Virus record (IMG/VR): IMGVR_UViG_3300006916_000199
Location: 1-32,099 of that record
DNA: 32,099 nucleotides
Strand: one strand, 5' to 3'
DNA from: a virus
Below are positions 9,369-18,993 of the stretch, piece by piece. The notes beneath the pieces were generated by a model, which was given only the letters and a program-made list of their open reading frames with translations, was not told the DNA's origin and did not search any database. The translations under genes and the position numbers were made by a program. Positions within the stretch are counted from its first letter, which is position 1; each line of letters starts with the position of its first letter.

Positions 9369-9974
9369 TCAGAAGTTTATTGTCCACCTAAAAATTAAAC
9401 TAAAATCATTAGTTTTTATTATATCACTGAAAGTTCTATAACATACTAGTATCGGGCGATCTGAAGCATACCCCGTAGGATTCTTCATAAACATACCGAT
9501 CTCATTTATACCCCTGTCTCTACCATCTCTTTGAATATCGTTAGCCGCTTCTTCGTCAATGACTAGGGTGTAACGAACAGAGTTTTCATTTATTCTAGTA
9601 ATCTTACTAGCAGGAATTTCAGCAAAAACTCTATTATTAGCGAGGGTGCTCCCTACTATTTGCTGCCCTTGATATATAGCTAAGTTGCTTCCTGTCCCAT
9701 ACTCATCTATAGAAGATAAAGAGCCTGAAAGTTCGTTGATGCCACTAGTGACTCCTCCCTCTGGAGGACCTGACACACCGATTTGAAATTTTTGTATTTG
9801 GTAATCAGCTATATCGTTCGAGCCCGAAGCTGCGAATAAATAGGATAAGCCGACTCCCATACCTGATACAATTATGTTTGGGTCATCAAGAAGAACTTCC
9901 TCTTCACCATTACTCATTCTTTTTATAATGGTCAAGTGTCCGTTAATGCCTAATTCTTCGGTAAAATTTTTCAT
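9369..9974 (-). CDS. Small tail protein, related to its upstream neighbour
   Basis: The reading frame is open to a GTG at 9992, but the ATG at 9974 is the better start: it forms a classic ATGA overlap with the previous stop and has GGAGG at 9990-9986 upstream (11-base spacing, somewhat long). The 201-residue product starts MKNFTEELGINGHLTIIKRM. Its N-terminal 50 residues resemble those of the 351-residue upstream protein: a GHL/GEV strand, an E-[VL]-LL element, an acidic-Asn turn and a G-x-G helix start. The C-terminus (SLIFRWTINF) resembles the neighbour's end (LTIKWRLRFL). The pair is probably paralogous. Function unknown; likely a baseplate-periphery or fibre-connector protein. Confidence 0.78.
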   Translation of the reverse strand: MKNFTEELGINGHLTIIKRMSNGEEEVLLDDPNIIVSGMGVGLSYLFAASGSNDIADYQIQKFQIGVSGPPEGGVTSGINELSGSLSSIDEYGTGSNLAIYQGQQIVGSTLANNRVFAEIPASKITRINENSVRYTLVIDEEAANDIQRDGRDRGINEIGMFMKNPTGYASDRPILVCYRTFSDIIKTNDFSLIFRWTINF

Positions 9975-11026
9975 AAGAAGCGCAGCCTCCACTTTATTGT
10001 TAAGTCTTCGTATACTGTAACATTATCTATTTTTGTAAGATCTACTGATGTTCCTTTTCTACAAAACAACCTGTACTTTCTAGGATTATTTAGTACACTA
10101 AACACAAAAGGAGGTGTATTTCCCTCCATAAGAGAGGCATTCATATCTATAGCCCAAAGACCTAAGTGGTATATGCCTCCGTAAGCATGAGCAAATAATA
10201 CATCTGATTTTGATAAAGTAACAGCATACTCAACAATTCCATTAGAAGAAAAATCACTATTAGAGGATACTGTGACACCTTCTCTAGAGTCTACTCCAGG
10301 AACTACAGTAACAAATCCTGATACATCCATCGAGCTAGCTTCATTGAAGTAGCTACCTTCTGTTTCTACTGAAAGCCCAGAAGAATCACCGTCAAAATAA
10401 ATTACTCTGTTTTTGTAGTAAGAGGTGACGCTGCTTCCTTCGGGAAATGCGCCCAAAATAGTAGAAATCTTTCCTGTATTTATTGTAGAACTATAAACAG
10501 TATCTTCCGTCATTGCAGAGGCAATAGCGGAAGGAAAAAAATTAACTAGCTGTCCGTTCCCAGGGAACACAGAACTTACATCCACACCGACTATGTTAGC
10601 TGAAACATTAGTATTATCCTCTAAATCAAACCTAGTGGGATTAGGAGGTGTTGGAAAGCCAGGGTCTGCGGGCTGGTCTGCGTTGTTTATATCCCGATCA
10701 GACCTATTACTCAAAAGCAGAGCGACATTTCCTTTGCCTCCTACACCAATTTCTGGCAACGCACTAGCGGACCAAAGACTATTCTTCTTTCCGCTCCAGA
10801 TATGACTGTTGGATCTAAAAGCATCTGAACCTGTACCAAAAGAAATAGCTTGTATAGTATAGTTAGATGCATCTAAAATTGAAGAAGTGCCGACATCTTC
10901 AATAGTTCTCAACGAAGGCGAAACCGTCATTATGTCTGCTAACAACTTTCCTGCGCCATCGGTAAGCATGTTACTTTCTTTCAACAATAGCTTACCGTCA
11001 CCCCAAACTTCTACTTCTCCGTTCAT
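9971..11026 (-). CDS. Tail or baseplate-peripheral protein, unknown function
   Basis: A 351-residue protein starting MNGEVEVWGDGKLLLKESNM, with a short beta N-terminus, a Gly/Ala-rich helix (TDGAGKLLADIM) and a body rich in Ser/Thr and beta-type sequence. It ends in LTIKWRLRFL, a strand similar to the end of the next protein. Its ATG shares one base with the stop of the giant wedge gene (TGATG), so the two are probably translationally coupled; GGAG lies 13 bases upstream. I do not recognise a named family. The position between the wedge gene and the fibre genes suggests a connector or small fibre. No catalytic or membrane features are visible. Confidence 0.75.
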   Translation of the reverse strand: MNGEVEVWGDGKLLLKESNMLTDGAGKLLADIMTVSPSLRTIEDVGTSSILDASNYTIQAISFGTGSDAFRSNSHIWSGKKNSLWSASALPEIGVGGKGNVALLLSNRSDRDINNADQPADPGFPTPPNPTRFDLEDNTNVSANIVGVDVSSVFPGNGQLVNFFPSAIASAMTEDTVYSSTINTGKISTILGAFPEGSSVTSYYKNRVIYFDGDSSGLSVETEGSYFNEASSMDVSGFVTVVPGVDSREGVTVSSNSDFSSNGIVEYAVTLSKSDVLFAHAYGGIYHLGLWAIDMNASLMEGNTPPFVFSVLNNPRKYRLFCRKGTSVDLTKIDNVTVYEDLTIKWRLRFL

Positions 11027-14000
11027 CAGTTATCGAACTCCACTTCTGTATAATTTCCGTTAAGACCGTCAGTATGGTCAACCCATTCTGGGTTTAACCT
11101 GTAATTAATTCTACTTCCCCCAAACGGACCCATAATAGGCTGTGTAATATTAGGATCCCTTGATGCTAGTGGAGTGGTGTTTTCCCCAGCACGCTGTCCT
11201 ATCAATCCATTATAGAACTTTAACGTCTTAGCCAGTTCTTCTTTATTTAACTCATACCTATATTCTTTTACAAAAGGACGCAAAGGAATTCCTTTCGTCG
11301 GTATGCCCAGCCCTGTGGGTAAAGCAGCTTGATAACGAAGAGTAGTGTCCTGTAATCCAATAGAGTCTATTAAAAGGAATTTTTGATAGTCGTTATTAGG
11401 AATAAAGAAAACTTCGACAATGTAATTTCTATCAGTATGAACTTGATCTGTTAGTTTATATTGCTCATCAGTTTTGTCAATTATTTTTTTATACTCTAAG
11501 TTATTGTATATAGAGAAGTTTCTAGTGTCGAATTCTACTGAGAATTCCTCAAAGAACTCCGATCTTAAATTACTTAGAGTTTTGTTATTTATTGATCCAG
11601 AAGAGTCTAGAGAGGCTAAACAATATTGTCTATCATCGTCAGGTTGTCTAAGACCAAAGCTGTAAACATTGGACAACTTCTTAGTAACTTGATCTATGCT
11701 GAGGTCTTCTGCTCTTGTTGGCGTCCACTTTCCATCCGCAGTCCAAGACCAAATTAATCCTTGTTCTGGTTCAGTATGAATCCAGATACCTACTTGACCA
11801 CCACCGAACTCAGGTTTAGTTTCATTTGCAACTAAAGCTTTTAAACTTAGTTTAAACTGGTGCTCTGAAATTAGCTTATTTGGCTTATCACCATAAGAAG
11901 AAAGATCAAAACGTAGTCGAGGTAATCCGCCAACGGACTTGCACTTTATTATTGGGTTATCAACAAAATAATTTTGTAGACCTTTTACTTGAGTAGATGG
12001 ATCTAAATGAATGACCTGGAATTCATTTCTTTCTGGCGCTCCTGATATATCACAGAATTCAATTCCACTTAGTATAGTTCCATTTCTAAAATCAAATGAT
12101 TCGCCAGAAGTATATGTTCCGATAAGAGGCACAACCGCCTCATCCAAGCTGCTAGCTACAAAAGTCCCTGGTGCATCTTGCAGCCAAACACTAGTTTTGT
12201 TTATGGGGGAATAATCTCTTAGAGAAGTAGAGATAAACGAACCTACATTTTCTCCAGCGATATCAAAATCACAGTTAAATAGACCCTTACCAAATACATG
12301 TGAGAAAATATTAGCTCCTGTTTTCTCTCTCATGTTTGGGCCTAGGTTATGCCTGTAAAAATCTACAGAATAGTTTTTAAACACTTTCTGCATGTCCCTG
12401 CCGAAACTAAAGTTTTCGTAGTCTGAGTAAGAGTTTACAACATAACCACTGGCAATGGCTGAGTTAGCATAACTTTGAACCTGATCTTTCCAGTACGAGT
12501 CTATGGCAAACGAAGACGGAGAAGCGTCTATATTGACTTGAGCGAACGTCTTAGCTTTGTTCTCAAATAAAGAATGCATCGCCGTGATAATTTCGGGTGT
12601 TTGCCCACGATCAGCATACCTCTCCATAGAAGACATCATGGAATTGAATCCTCGGTAAGGGAACGTGCTACTACTATTTACACCAAAGAAAGCATTAGGG
12701 GAATCTAAATCCTCACAAGGGTCCCACACTCCAGAAATATTTGTGTGATCTTCTACAGGAAAAAACTTACCCGCAGAGGCAACATAACCTAAAGTTAACT
12801 CTCCCAAGGAGCTAGCTAAAGACATCTCTAATACTGAGGGATCATAAGTTATGGGTCCGTTAAATCCGGTCCGATCATAATAGCCGAACTCAGGTAAAAG
12901 ATATCTAAAGTTTCTTCTTCTAAGATCGTTTCTTATTATTTCTGAGGGAGGGACCTCGGATGTAAGGAAACTAAAGTAACCTGTGCCTTCTTCAAGTATA
13001 GAGTTTTCTCCCTCTTCGCCTCCTTGCGAAGTGCCGCCGGACATATAAGTGCTTCCGAATGCGTTGACCGCTTCAACACTCCAATAATATTGTGTTAGGC
13101 TTTTTAGATTACCTAAGAAAACGCTTAAACCTGTTACTTCTGTTACGGGTTCAATAAATAGTTCTGATACGCTTTCTGCAAGGTAAACTTTGTATGTGTC
13201 CGCTGCACTTACTCCTTGCCAAGATAAAACCGCATTAATTGGGGCTACCGTAATCTGGTTTGGTGTTCCCGCGCTAACCTCTCCAGGCAAACCTATAGTA
13301 GAAAAAGAGAATTCACTTGTCATAGGTGTTTGCCCGACAGAGTTCTTAGCAGTTACATCCCAGTAGTAAGTTGTTGCTGCACTCAAACTAGAACTATCAA
13401 TTCTAGTGCTAGTTTGATCGGTGGATATTTGAGTCAACGACCCTGGCGTATGACCGAAGAAAACATCATACCCAGAAGGATCATTCCCTGGAGCTTCCCA
13501 AACCAACGCCACTGGGTTTATGTCAATCTCTACATTACTGGGGAAGCCTACAGTAACTTCATCTGGGGCCGATCCTGGTACGCCCGGATCGGATTCCGTG
13601 GTGAAACTAATTGTAGCTCCAGTAGTTGTTCCACCTTCCCCTACGGGGTCTATTCTCCAGTAATAAGTAGTATCATAAGACAGTAGTCCTGGATCAAAAG
13701 ATGTGGATGTCTGATTAACAGACACTGAAGGAGGCGTCGGCGCTGTACCAAAATAAACATCGTAGGCGCTAGCGTTTGTGGCGGCATCCCAAGAACAGGA
13801 TTGAGTGATAGATACTCCCGTAGCTCCGTTAGCAGGAGTGAAGTTTGTTGCCTGTCCCGGAGCGGGAGGAGGAGCACTTTCTGTGGTAAACGTAAGCGTG
13901 TCACCTGTGGTTGTTCCAATTACATTTTTAGTATCAACTCTCCAATAGTATTCAGTATTATAGCTTAAGCCAGCAGGTATGGCAATTGTAGGATCAAAGA

Positions 14001-17000
14001 ACGCATTCGTAGTATCCTCCAGACTTGGAGTTCCAGGTAAAGACCCTTCACCAAAATAAACATCGTACCCAGTAGCGTTCAAAGTAGGTGCCCAAGCGCA
14101 CTGAGCATTAAGGGCTACTCCAACAGAATTATCCGCTGGGTAAGGGTTCTGTATCTTTCCTGGAGGGTCTGTTATTGGGGGAGGGCTAGTTACTCCCGCG
14201 CTTCCAGACGCCGCTGTAGGATAAGGGCCATCAATCAGAACGTCATATGGTCTATCTTCAACCACCGTAGGCGTTTGTGCCCCGCCGCCTCCAGGAACCA
14301 AACTACTTAAGTCCCAAGTTATAACTCTGTTTAAATTATTTGTAGCATCTAACTCAAAAGTAAAAACAGGATCGTTTGATGCGTTTGAAGTGTTTCTATC
14401 TGTAGTTCTAAATACTCTAAAAATAACTCTAGCATCTGGGCAGTCTGGGGGAAGAACAGCAATATTATTCTTAAGGGTTAGATACCTGCTTTGCATACAA
14501 GCGTCATCAGAGGCCCCGGATGGACTCACGTTTAATGGTCCAACGCCGTCCTCGAACTGTTCGCCGTCGATAGAGATTTTATAATCCTGATTATTCCAGT
14601 TAGGGTCTTCTGGATCATAAATAAATGCACAATGCTCAAAGTTAATTTCATCCGACCCACGAATAGACATGTGGCCTGAAGATCCTTGCTTTACAGTATG
14701 GATAGCTGTATTCTGGAAAATTACTTTTTCCATTAAGTTACCTGTTATGTCTCCTAAGTTTACCCATGCTGCGGTATCTTCGTCCCATCTGTAAGTTGAG
14801 CTTGTATTAGTCACCCTCACAAACTGATCTTTGTAAGCTCCTGGAATGGGAAGAAGCCCTGCGTTTGCTACCTCAGAGTCAGGAACATTAAATATATCAA
14901 CCGAAGTCCCTTGAGCTTTAGTAGCAACAAAAGTTTTTCTAGATCTTCCACCTATGGTGTCTCCAGAGCTATCATCAATTGGTCTTTCATATCTTTCCGC
15001 AATCGTACTATCTTGAATAGTTATCGTTGCAGGATACGTCGAGTTTCCTGGAGTAAAGTATGTCCAGGTAAACGCAGGTCTATCTCCTTCAAACCCGCAG
15101 TCTACCATATGACAGTCTCTAATTAGGTGCTGTGGTCTGCTAGCAAAAGCATTGTTGTCACCCTTGGAATAAGTTCCATAAGGGCTACTTCTATAAGAAA
15201 TTTGAAATCCTTGTGACCCTATGGAAGATGCGGTACACCCCTCAAAAACTGTATCTCCATTTGTTGCTACATAGGCACAGTGTTCCTTCTTAATATGAGA
15301 CCAGTCGCAATCAAAAAAGCTTCTTGATGAAAGAGAAAACTCTCTTGTTCCCCATTTCATGTCAGGGTTAACAACAAATGGCTCAATCGGTGTCCAGGGT
15401 GAAATTCTTTCGTTTGGGTTTCTTCCATTAACGTCTACATTTCTCCAAATGTAGTTTCCTGGACGCAAATAATGGCGGTATGGGTTTCCGAAACCCGTGA
15501 TAGGATCGTTTAAATTTAGTCCAAAAAGATTACTTGTCCATTGAGATCCAGTCGAAATGCCACCATATTCGATATGATAAGGGTCTGCAACTGCGGTTAT
15601 TGTCGCTCCTGTAGAATCTAAATTCTTTACCAGTAAACGATAAAATTCTACTGGATTATCCTCTGGGACGTTAGCTCGATCTACTCCCCGATCACCAAAA
15701 GCACAAAGTTTCCAATTAGCTCCATTATCTTGTGAAGTAAGAACGTAAGGAGCCTTATTTCCTTTATACACTCCAAACCGGATACCATTACAAGGTATAT
15801 TAAAACCGTCCCCAGTAGTAAATGAGAATGATGAAAGTCCGTCACCGTCAGTTATAATTTCAGTTACTTTACCTGCACTATCTAACTTAGCACCAAAATA
15901 AAATCCTGACGTTTCTGTGACGGGATTAGAGAATAATACAGCGGGGTCATATTCACTTTCCTTTGCAAGCCCAACGATCATCTCACCAGAAAAATTTCGT
16001 AATACAAAGTGTTTCGTGTCGTTTCCTTTAAATCTTTGGTCACCGTAGATAACTTGATTATTTTCGTTATTGTATGGAGGAAAAGTTACGGTGTCGTTTC
16101 TAAGGTTTCCTATGCTGCTCATGCCACCATAACCTGTGGCGGTTTTCGTCCAATATTGGCGTGAATCGTAAAACCAATTAACAGGCGAAGGGGACATTCT
16201 AATATTTTCTAACTGAAGATCCGCACCGACTCCACCAAACTGACCGTTCGCGGAAACACTCATGCCGAGAGCCGCTGGCGTAGGAGGAAAGGGATCTCCA
16301 CTATCGCTTTGCCAATTAGAGTTTACATTTCCTGCGGTTGAAGACCTAAACCTGTAAAATGGTGGGTAGCTGCCAGTAGAAGGATCAACATAAGCAGGAT
16401 CATCAGAAGGAGGTCCCAACATCCAAGCTTGGCTAATAAATCCTGCTCCTGAGGTAGATCTACTCAGATTGAAAGAACCAATATGCTCATAAGGTCTTTG
16501 CAACCTTTGGTCTCTCTTTACTTGAGCGATTTGCTTTGTTTCTTCAATAGTGTTTGAAGATAATTCATGTGCTACAATATACCTAGCTGTAAAAGAGGGA
16601 GCAATTGGTGGAGGATTAAAATTATTGTAAACCGAGTTAAGCTCTGTGTCCATGCCCCGCACATCGTCACGCTGGAATGTCTGAAAACCTTTTTCTGTTC
16701 TATCTCCTTCAAAGATAACTCCGCTTATAGCGGTGTTGCCTAACAAAGTTCCTGAGCCGTATAACGCCCTTGTGTCGTCGTGATCTAAAGCAGCATATAA
16801 AAATTCTACGCTAGATGCTAAGTAATCATCTTCTGCGCTAGCATTTAAGTTAACTCTAGGAATTGTGTGTGCTGGCGTATACTCCTGAGCTATTCTTGCT
16901 GTTTCGTATAATGCGTACTTGGAGTCTGCCTCAAGATTTGATTTCCTAAAATCAAAGCTAGATGAATCAAAGTCTATGTAAATGTGCGAGGATTTGCCGT

Positions 17001-18993
17001 TCCATAAGCTGAGTATATTTTTTTCATAATCCGATACACTAAATATTACGTCATCGTAATTAGGCGGATGCTGAGGGGAATCGAAGAACATTAAAAATTC
17101 ATTTAATGACCCTATCGTTGTGGAGTCTGTCACAGCGTTATCAGAGATGTATTTACCTACTTGATTTGCAAATGTATTATCTACTCCAAAGCATTTGAGC
17201 CTATCAACAAGTAAATCTACCATAGGTTGAGTAACTGAGGAATCCCTAAAATATTTAACTTCTTCGAAAGGGGGAAGCGGGTAGTTTACTTTTTCTCTGT
17301 AATTAAATAAAAACTCAGGATCTCCTTCAAAAAGGAGATAGACATCATCAACCTGCGGATCTGTATTGTGCGTTCTACCTGCCATGTAGACACCTTCACC
17401 GAATGGTCCTGGTCCAACCGCCCTCTCCCAAAGTTCTAGCTCTCCTTTCTCATAAGCCCTACGCCTAAGAACTTCATAACCTCCACCATCTACAAGATGA
17501 CAGTGCCAGGGCTTCATTGCGGGATCACCTAAAACTGTGTATAGTTCGCCTTTTGTGCCATCACGGTTTAAGTAATAAAATCTAGGGAAAGGCATCTTCT
17601 TCCCAAATGATCTAAAATCATCAGGGAAAGCTGATGCGAGGTCAAAAAGAATTGAGTCTGTTACAAGCTTTAAATTTTCCTCAAGACTACTTGTGTTGTA
17701 ATAAAGCACTCCACTTTCTTTTGCTTTTTCTTGAGTCCACGTTTTTAAATTTTTAAAGTAGGGTGACGCCGTGCCTAAGGAATACCAAATTAAGTGTGGT
17801 ATATAACTTTCCCAAAGCGGTATGATATTACCGTCTATGGATAAAACGCTGTTAACCACCAAAGCATTTAGAGCACGCCTAAGCGATTCTTCTGTCCCGG
17901 TAGATTTATAGATGTCTGCCGCTGTTCTAAGTTGATGCCGCCATTTCCCTGAGTTATTTCCTCTTAAAGTAAAACCTATAAGGTCTGCAATGTACTTTAA
18001 GTTTTCCTTATCGGTATTTTCTATATCATACAAATACCTAATTTTCTCTACTTCATCAGAGACATCAGCAAAGTTAAAGCCTAAAGCTGTTAAGAATTTT
18101 CTAAAAGGTCCTTTGGATACTGTATCTTGTAGCCTTATTTTAGCATCAATATAATTTTTAAAAGCCGTATCTACTCTGAAGTCTTGATTATCAATTTGCA
18201 GAGGAGAATATACAACATCTACTAGTGTTTTTAACTTATCTAAATTCTGAGTTCCACTAGTGTATGTGTCCGTATCAGACGCAGGAGGCAAAAAGGCTTT
18301 TGGGATGTATTCTCCAAAAGAACAAGCTTCTAGATTTTTCCAAACAAACTCAGTTAATCCTTTTATTCCATCTACTGTGTAGAATTCTTTACCTATGAAT
18401 ACTTTACTCAGATTTTCTAAAACAAAAGAAGACGGGCTGTAACTCAATCCTCCGAGAGCAGAGGTATTTAAGAAATAAAACCAACCTAAACTATCTACTA
18501 AATAATTATTAATACTACTTGCAGTAGCTTCCTTGCTTAAGGCAGAAAGTTCGGAAATGTTATTCTCTATGGTGCCTTGAGTATTTGCCCCAGGAGGAAT
18601 AATTTTTGGAAGCAAATTAGATGATAGATAGTTTTCAAAGTCTCCGCTAGTAGTAAAGTCCGAATAAGAAAAACCTAGAGGAAATAAGATTTGATCAAAA
18701 AAAGTTTCAGGAGTAATATTAGTTAAGTTATTTTGCTTTACAAAAAAAGAACATATTCCTGATAAGGTATTAATATCTAAAGGTGTAGTAGCCGATAAGG
18801 ATAAAACGCTGTCTATATTATCGGCTATAGATAAATGGCTGTTTATTAGTTCACTTATGGGATTAACTTGAAGACCACTAAGTGAAATGTCATCTTCTAC
18901 ATAGAGTTTAGGCGTGATTAACTCCAGAAGATCTGCAAAGTTAGACTTACTATAATTTCTCGGGTCTGGGCTATATGTATTATTTTGTAACAT
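11026..18993 (-). CDS. Giant baseplate wedge protein (gp7/P2 gpI-like) fused to beta-helix and FN3 domains
   Basis: At 2655 residues this is the largest protein here, more than twice T4 gp7 (1032 residues). About residues 310-390 resemble the P2 gpI tail family: IRYLYDIENTDKENLKYIAD followed by TAADIYKSTGTEESLRRAL, the family's helical pattern of a residence segment then a KGT-like turn. Its place directly after the gp6-like gene fits the gp6/gp7 wedge heterotrimer. Downstream are a beta-rich region, a pectate-lyase-like beta-helix stretch (about 1225-1460, with HIKKEHCAYVATNGDTVFEG and similar turns), a proline/glycine linker (about 1560-1610), four fibronectin type III-like domains (about 1610-2012) and a 640-residue C-terminal region with RRNFRYLLPEFGYYDRTGFN at its start. 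The start codon overlaps the previous stop (TAATG) and has no ribosome binding site. The wedge assignment is fairly secure; the role of the appended domains in host binding is inference. Confidence 0.82.
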   Translation of the reverse strand: MLQNNTYSPDPRNYSKSNFADLLELITPKLYVEDDISLSGLQVNPISELINSHLSIADNIDSVLSLSATTPLDINTLSGICSFFVKQNNLTNITPETFFDQILFPLGFSYSDFTTSGDFENYLSSNLLPKIIPPGANTQGTIENNISELSALSKEATASSINNYLVDSLGWFYFLNTSALGGLSYSPSSFVLENLSKVFIGKEFYTVDGIKGLTEFVWKNLEACSFGEYIPKAFLPPASDTDTYTSGTQNLDKLKTLVDVVYSPLQIDNQDFRVDTAFKNYIDAKIRLQDTVSKGPFRKFLTALGFNFADVSDEVEKIRYLYDIENTDKENLKYIADLIGFTLRGNNSGKWRHQLRTAADIYKSTGTEESLRRALNALVVNSVLSIDGNIIPLWESYIPHLIWYSLGTASPYFKNLKTWTQEKAKESGVLYYNTSSLEENLKLVTDSILFDLASAFPDDFRSFGKKMPFPRFYYLNRDGTKGELYTVLGDPAMKPWHCHLVDGGGYEVLRRRAYEKGELELWERAVGPGPFGEGVYMAGRTHNTDPQVDDVYLLFEGDPEFLFNYREKVNYPLPPFEEVKYFRDSSVTQPMVDLLVDRLKCFGVDNTFANQVGKYISDNAVTDSTTIGSLNEFLMFFDSPQHPPNYDDVIFSVSDYEKNILSLWNGKSSHIYIDFDSSSFDFRKSNLEADSKYALYETARIAQEYTPAHTIPRVNLNASAEDDYLASSVEFLYAALDHDDTRALYGSGTLLGNTAISGVIFEGDRTEKGFQTFQRDDVRGMDTELNSVYNNFNPPPIAPSFTARYIVAHELSSNTIEETKQIAQVKRDQRLQRPYEHIGSFNLSRSTSGAGFISQAWMLGPPSDDPAYVDPSTGSYPPFYRFRSSTAGNVNSNWQSDSGDPFPPTPAALGMSVSANGQFGGVGADLQLENIRMSPSPVNWFYDSRQYWTKTATGYGGMSSIGNLRNDTVTFPPYNNENNQVIYGDQRFKGNDTKHFVLRNFSGEMIVGLAKESEYDPAVLFSNPVTETSGFYFGAKLDSAGKVTEIITDGDGLSSFSFTTGDGFNIPCNGIRFGVYKGNKAPYVLTSQDNGANWKLCAFGDRGVDRANVPEDNPVEFYRLLVKNLDSTGATITAVADPYHIEYGGISTGSQWTSNLFGLNLNDPITGFGNPYRHYLRPGNYIWRNVDVNGRNPNERISPWTPIEPFVVNPDMKWGTREFSLSSRSFFDCDWSHIKKEHCAYVATNGDTVFEGCTASSIGSQGFQISYRSSPYGTYSKGDNNAFASRPQHLIRDCHMVDCGFEGDRPAFTWTYFTPGNSTYPATITIQDSTIAERYERPIDDSSGDTIGGRSRKTFVATKAQGTSVDIFNVPDSEVANAGLLPIPGAYKDQFVRVTNTSSTYRWDEDTAAWVNLGDITGNLMEKVIFQNTAIHTVKQGSSGHMSIRGSDEINFEHCAFIYDPEDPNWNNQDYKISIDGEQFEDGVGPLNVSPSGASDDACMQSRYLTLKNNIAVLPPDCPDARVIFRVFRTTDRNTSNASNDPVFTFELDATNNLNRVITWDLSSLVPGGGGAQTPTVVEDRPYDVLIDGPYPTAASGSAGVTSPPPITDPPGKIQNPYPADNSVGVALNAQCAWAPTLNATGYDVYFGEGSLPGTPSLEDTTNAFFDPTIAIPAGLSYNTEYYWRVDTKNVIGTTTGDTLTFTTESAPPPAPGQATNFTPANGATGVSITQSCSWDAATNASAYDVYFGTAPTPPSVSVNQTSTSFDPGLLSYDTTYYWRIDPVGEGGTTTGATISFTTESDPGVPGSAPDEVTVGFPSNVEIDINPVALVWEAPGNDPSGYDVFFGHTPGSLTQISTDQTSTRIDSSSLSAATTYYWDVTAKNSVGQTPMTSEFSFSTIGLPGEVSAGTPNQITVAPINAVLSWQGVSAADTYKVYLAESVSELFIEPVTEVTGLSVFLGNLKSLTQYYWSVEAVNAFGSTYMSGGTSQGGEEGENSILEEGTGYFSFLTSEVPPSEIIRNDLRRRNFRYLLPEFGYYDRTGFNGPITYDPSVLEMSLASSLGELTLGYVASAGKFFPVEDHTNISGVWDPCEDLDSPNAFFGVNSSSTFPYRGFNSMMSSMERYADRGQTPEIITAMHSLFENKAKTFAQVNIDASPSSFAIDSYWKDQVQSYANSAIASGYVVNSYSDYENFSFGRDMQKVFKNYSVDFYRHNLGPNMREKTGANIFSHVFGKGLFNCDFDIAGENVGSFISTSLRDYSPINKTSVWLQDAPGTFVASSLDEAVVPLIGTYTSGESFDFRNGTILSGIEFCDISGAPERNEFQVIHLDPSTQVKGLQNYFVDNPIIKCKSVGGLPRLRFDLSSYGDKPNKLISEHQFKLSLKALVANETKPEFGGGQVGIWIHTEPEQGLIWSWTADGKWTPTRAEDLSIDQVTKKLSNVYSFGLRQPDDDRQYCLASLDSSGSINNKTLSNLRSEFFEEFSVEFDTRNFSIYNNLEYKKIIDKTDEQYKLTDQVHTDRNYIVEVFFIPNNDYQKFLLIDSIGLQDTTLRYQAALPTGLGIPTKGIPLRPFVKEYRYELNKEELAKTLKFYNGLIGQRAGENTTPLASRDPNITQPIMGPFGGSRINYRLNPEWVDHTDGLNGNYTEVEFDN
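12955..14165 (-). repeat. Four tandem FN3-type domain repeats inside the giant wedge gene
   Basis: Boundaries are approximate. Each unit is about 100 codons and has the FN3 pattern of a Trp strand (CAWAP, CSWDA, LVWEA, LSWQG), a [YK]-V-[YF]-[FL] strand (YDVYFG, YDVYFG, YDVFFG, YKVYLA), and a Y-Y-W strand (TEYYWRVD, TTYYWRID, TTYYWDVT, TQYYWSVE). The first two units share a 17-base identical run (13748-13764 and 14051-14067, 303 bases or exactly 101 codons apart), so this pair diverged more recently than the others. Such Ig/FN3 arrays are frequent on phage tails and are thought to bind carbohydrates weakly; that role is not shown here. Confidence 0.85.

Noticed and set aside
9975-9992. GTG start at 9992 for the small tail protein
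   Set aside because: It would overlap the previous gene by 22 bases and has no ribosome binding site of its own; the GGAGG lies inside it and fits the ATG at 9974, which also forms the ATGA overlap typical of this block.
13330-13919. Open frames on both strands over the FN3 region
   Set aside because: They are shadows of the FN3-coding frame: their translations are low-complexity and lack ribosome binding sites, while the FN3 frame gives clear domain signatures.
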